This document shows positions 5,317-6,521 of a stretch of 6,521 nucleotides of DNA, piece after piece. The first letter of the stretch is position 1. Every line of letters begins with the position of its first letter. The position numbers and the translations under genes are program-made. The notes beneath the pieces were generated by a model. The model searched no databases, was not told the origin of the DNA, and was given only the letters and a program-made list of their open reading frames with translations. This stretch comes from Schlesneria sp. (GTDB lineage: Bacteria > Planctomycetota > Planctomycetia > Planctomycetales > Planctomycetaceae). The stretch covers positions 1 through 6,521 of the forward strand of contig JANXOO010000476.1 in assembly GCA_025353525.1 (NCBI GenBank), in the 5' to 3' direction.

Positions 5317-6521
5317 CTATGCAATTCCGGGGACCGGGAACGATTGGGTGAACTCGCGGATTTCCCCCTTCACCGTTTCAATCGCTCCTGCGTCTTCATG
5401 AGCTTTCAGGACTCGCAAAATCCACGCGGCGACTTTTTTCATTTCGTCCTGTCGCATCCCGCGAGTTGTTAATGCCGCCGTGCCGATCCGGACGCCGCTC
5501 GGATCAAGTGCCTTGCGCTGGTCGTACGGAATCATGTTTTTGTTCACCGTGATCCCGGCACGATCGAGAGCTTTCTCGGCAATCTTTCCGGTTAATCCGA
5601 TCGTCGTCACGTCGCACAGCATCAGGTGATTGTCGGTACCACCACTCGCCAGTTTGACACCCCCTGACATCAGTGATTCAGCAAGCGTTCTGGCGTTGGC
5701 GACAATCTGCTTTCCGTAATCCTTGAATGACGGCTGCATCGCTTCCTGGAAGCAAATCGCCTTGGCCGCGATGAGATGCATCAACGGCCCCCCTTGCAGG
5801 CCGGGGAAGACCGTCTTGTCGATCTCTTTCGCGTACTCTTCCTTGCAGAGAATGAATCCCGATCGTGGACCGCGCAGCGTCTTGTGTGATGTGCTCGTGA
5901 CAAAGTCGGCGACAGGAACAGGGCTGTTATGAATCCCGGCGGCCACCAGTCCTGCATAATGAGCCATATCGACCCACAGTTTGGCTCCGACTTCCCTCGC
6001 GATTTCAGCGAATTTCGCATGATCGATCTCGCGAGGATAGGCGCTCGCTCCCGCGACGATCAGTTTCGGCTTGTGCTCGCGAGCCAGTCTGGCAACCTGA
6101 TCGAAGTCGATGCGGTGATCGGACTCGCGCACTCCATACGCAATCGGCTGATAAAGCTGACCCGAGAAATTCAGCGACATCCCGTGAGTGAGATGTCCAC
6201 CCATTGCCAGATTCATCGCCAGGAAAACATCACCGGGCTTCAGCGTCGCCTGATAGACGGCCATATTCGCCTGCGAACCGGCATGCGGCTGCACGTTGAC
6301 GTGTTGTGCCCCGAACAATTGCTTCGCTCGTTCAATCGCCAGGCTTTCGACGACATCAACATATTCGCATCCTCCGTAGTAGCGCCGACCGGGGTAACCT
6401 TCTGCGTATTTGTTCGTCAATACCGTCCCCGCCGCTTCCAGGATCGCGGCACTCGTGTAGTTTTCCGAAGCGATCAGTTCGAGACCTTCGTGCTGCCGGG
6501 TTTGTTCGTTCTGAATGGCAG
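5317..6521 (-). CDS. glyA: serine hydroxymethyltransferase, N terminus cut by window end
   Basis: A cytoplasmic PLP enzyme that converts serine and tetrahydrofolate to glycine and 5,10-methylene-tetrahydrofolate, the main one-carbon source. The visible 400 residues begin [20 protein letters not shown], a family hallmark. [22 protein letters not shown] and [13 protein letters not shown] follow. The PLP lysine lies in SHKTLRGPR at visible residue 213, with D184 and H187 before it. These match E. coli K229, D200 and H203 at a constant offset of 16, so about 16 residues and the start codon lie beyond the window. A TTG at 6420 is not the start, because the conserved frame runs open through it. The C terminus ([13 protein letters not shown]) is complete. 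A serine replaces one threonine before the lysine (STSHK for the usual TTTHK), which is conservative. It converges on the small basic gene across a repeat-rich gap; no clear T-tract terminator follows it. Confidence 0.97.
   Translation of the reverse strand, partial: AIQNEQTRQHEGLELIASENYTSAAILEAAGTVLTNKYAEGYPGRRYYGGCEYVDVVESLAIERAKQLFGAQHVNVQPHAGSQANMAVYQATLKPGDVFLAMNLAMGGHLTHGMSLNFSGQLYQPIAYGVRESDHRIDFDQVARLAREHKPKLIVAGASAYPREIDHAKFAEIAREVGAKLWVDMAHYAGLVAAGIHNSPVPVADFVTSTSHKTLRGPRSGFILCKEEYAKEIDKTVFPGLQGGPLMHLIAAKAICFQEAMQPSFKDYGKQIVANARTLAESLMSGGVKLASGGTDNHLMLCDVTTIGLTGKIAEKALDRAGITVNKNMIPYDQRKALDPSGVRIGTAALTTRGMRQDEMKKVAAWILRVLKAHEDAGAIETVKGEIREFTQSFPVPGIA

Noticed and set aside
5016..5351. 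A 111-codon plus-strand frame containing a repeated GNCPSD motif
   Set aside because: It is made of translated intergenic repeats (the palindrome and the 18-bp tandem array) and runs into the 3' end of glyA. It has no ribosome binding site or family similarity.
6418..6420. TTG as the start codon of glyA
   Set aside because: The conserved serine hydroxymethyltransferase sequence ([11 protein letters not shown]) continues upstream in the same frame to the window end, so this codon is internal leucine.

Overview
The window looks like chromosomal sequence from a member of the Planctomycetota. The strongest pointer is a 627-residue exported protein with two planctomycete-type cytochrome c modules (CxxCH, followed about 50 residues later by an MP motif). 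It also carries a C-terminal domain resembling a collapsed peptidase of a kind common in these bacteria. The palindromic intergenic repeats fit that assignment. It rests on protein and repeat style, not on a marker gene, so genus is not resolved.

Layout, left to right: the 5' part of dtd (D-aminoacyl-tRNA deacylase, minus, cut by the window start); a gap holding a palindromic repeat; thiO (glycine oxidase, minus); a gap holding a second, inverted copy of that repeat; the diheme cytochrome/pseudopeptidase gene (minus); a 214-bp divergent promoter region; larE (ATP-dependent sulfur transferase, plus); a 35-residue lysine-rich protein gene with a strong Shine-Dalgarno (plus); a 372-bp convergent gap rich in hairpins and repeats, with a 19-bp-stem palindrome and an 18-bp x 3 tandem repeat; and glyA (serine hydroxymethyltransferase, minus, start cut by the window end).

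The genes do not form one obvious pathway. dtd (tRNA proofreading), thiO (glycine to iminoglycine for the thiamine thiazole) and glyA (serine/glycine/one-carbon) are housekeeping genes. thiO and glyA both handle glycine but are far apart and not co-transcribed. larE stands without any larA, larB or larC here. No mobile element with its own protein, CRISPR array, rRNA or tRNA was seen.

The most interesting non-coding signal is the pair of 56-bp palindromes on either side of thiO. They are about 80% identical in inverted orientation, and each lies just downstream of a minus-strand stop codon. Each is built as A-tract / GC stem / T-tract, so it could act as a terminator in either direction. The most interesting coding signals are the cytochrome fused to a peptidase-like domain that lacks its HExxH residues, the three-cysteine LarE, and the tiny basic protein. 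I found no convincing undescribed multi-gene system.
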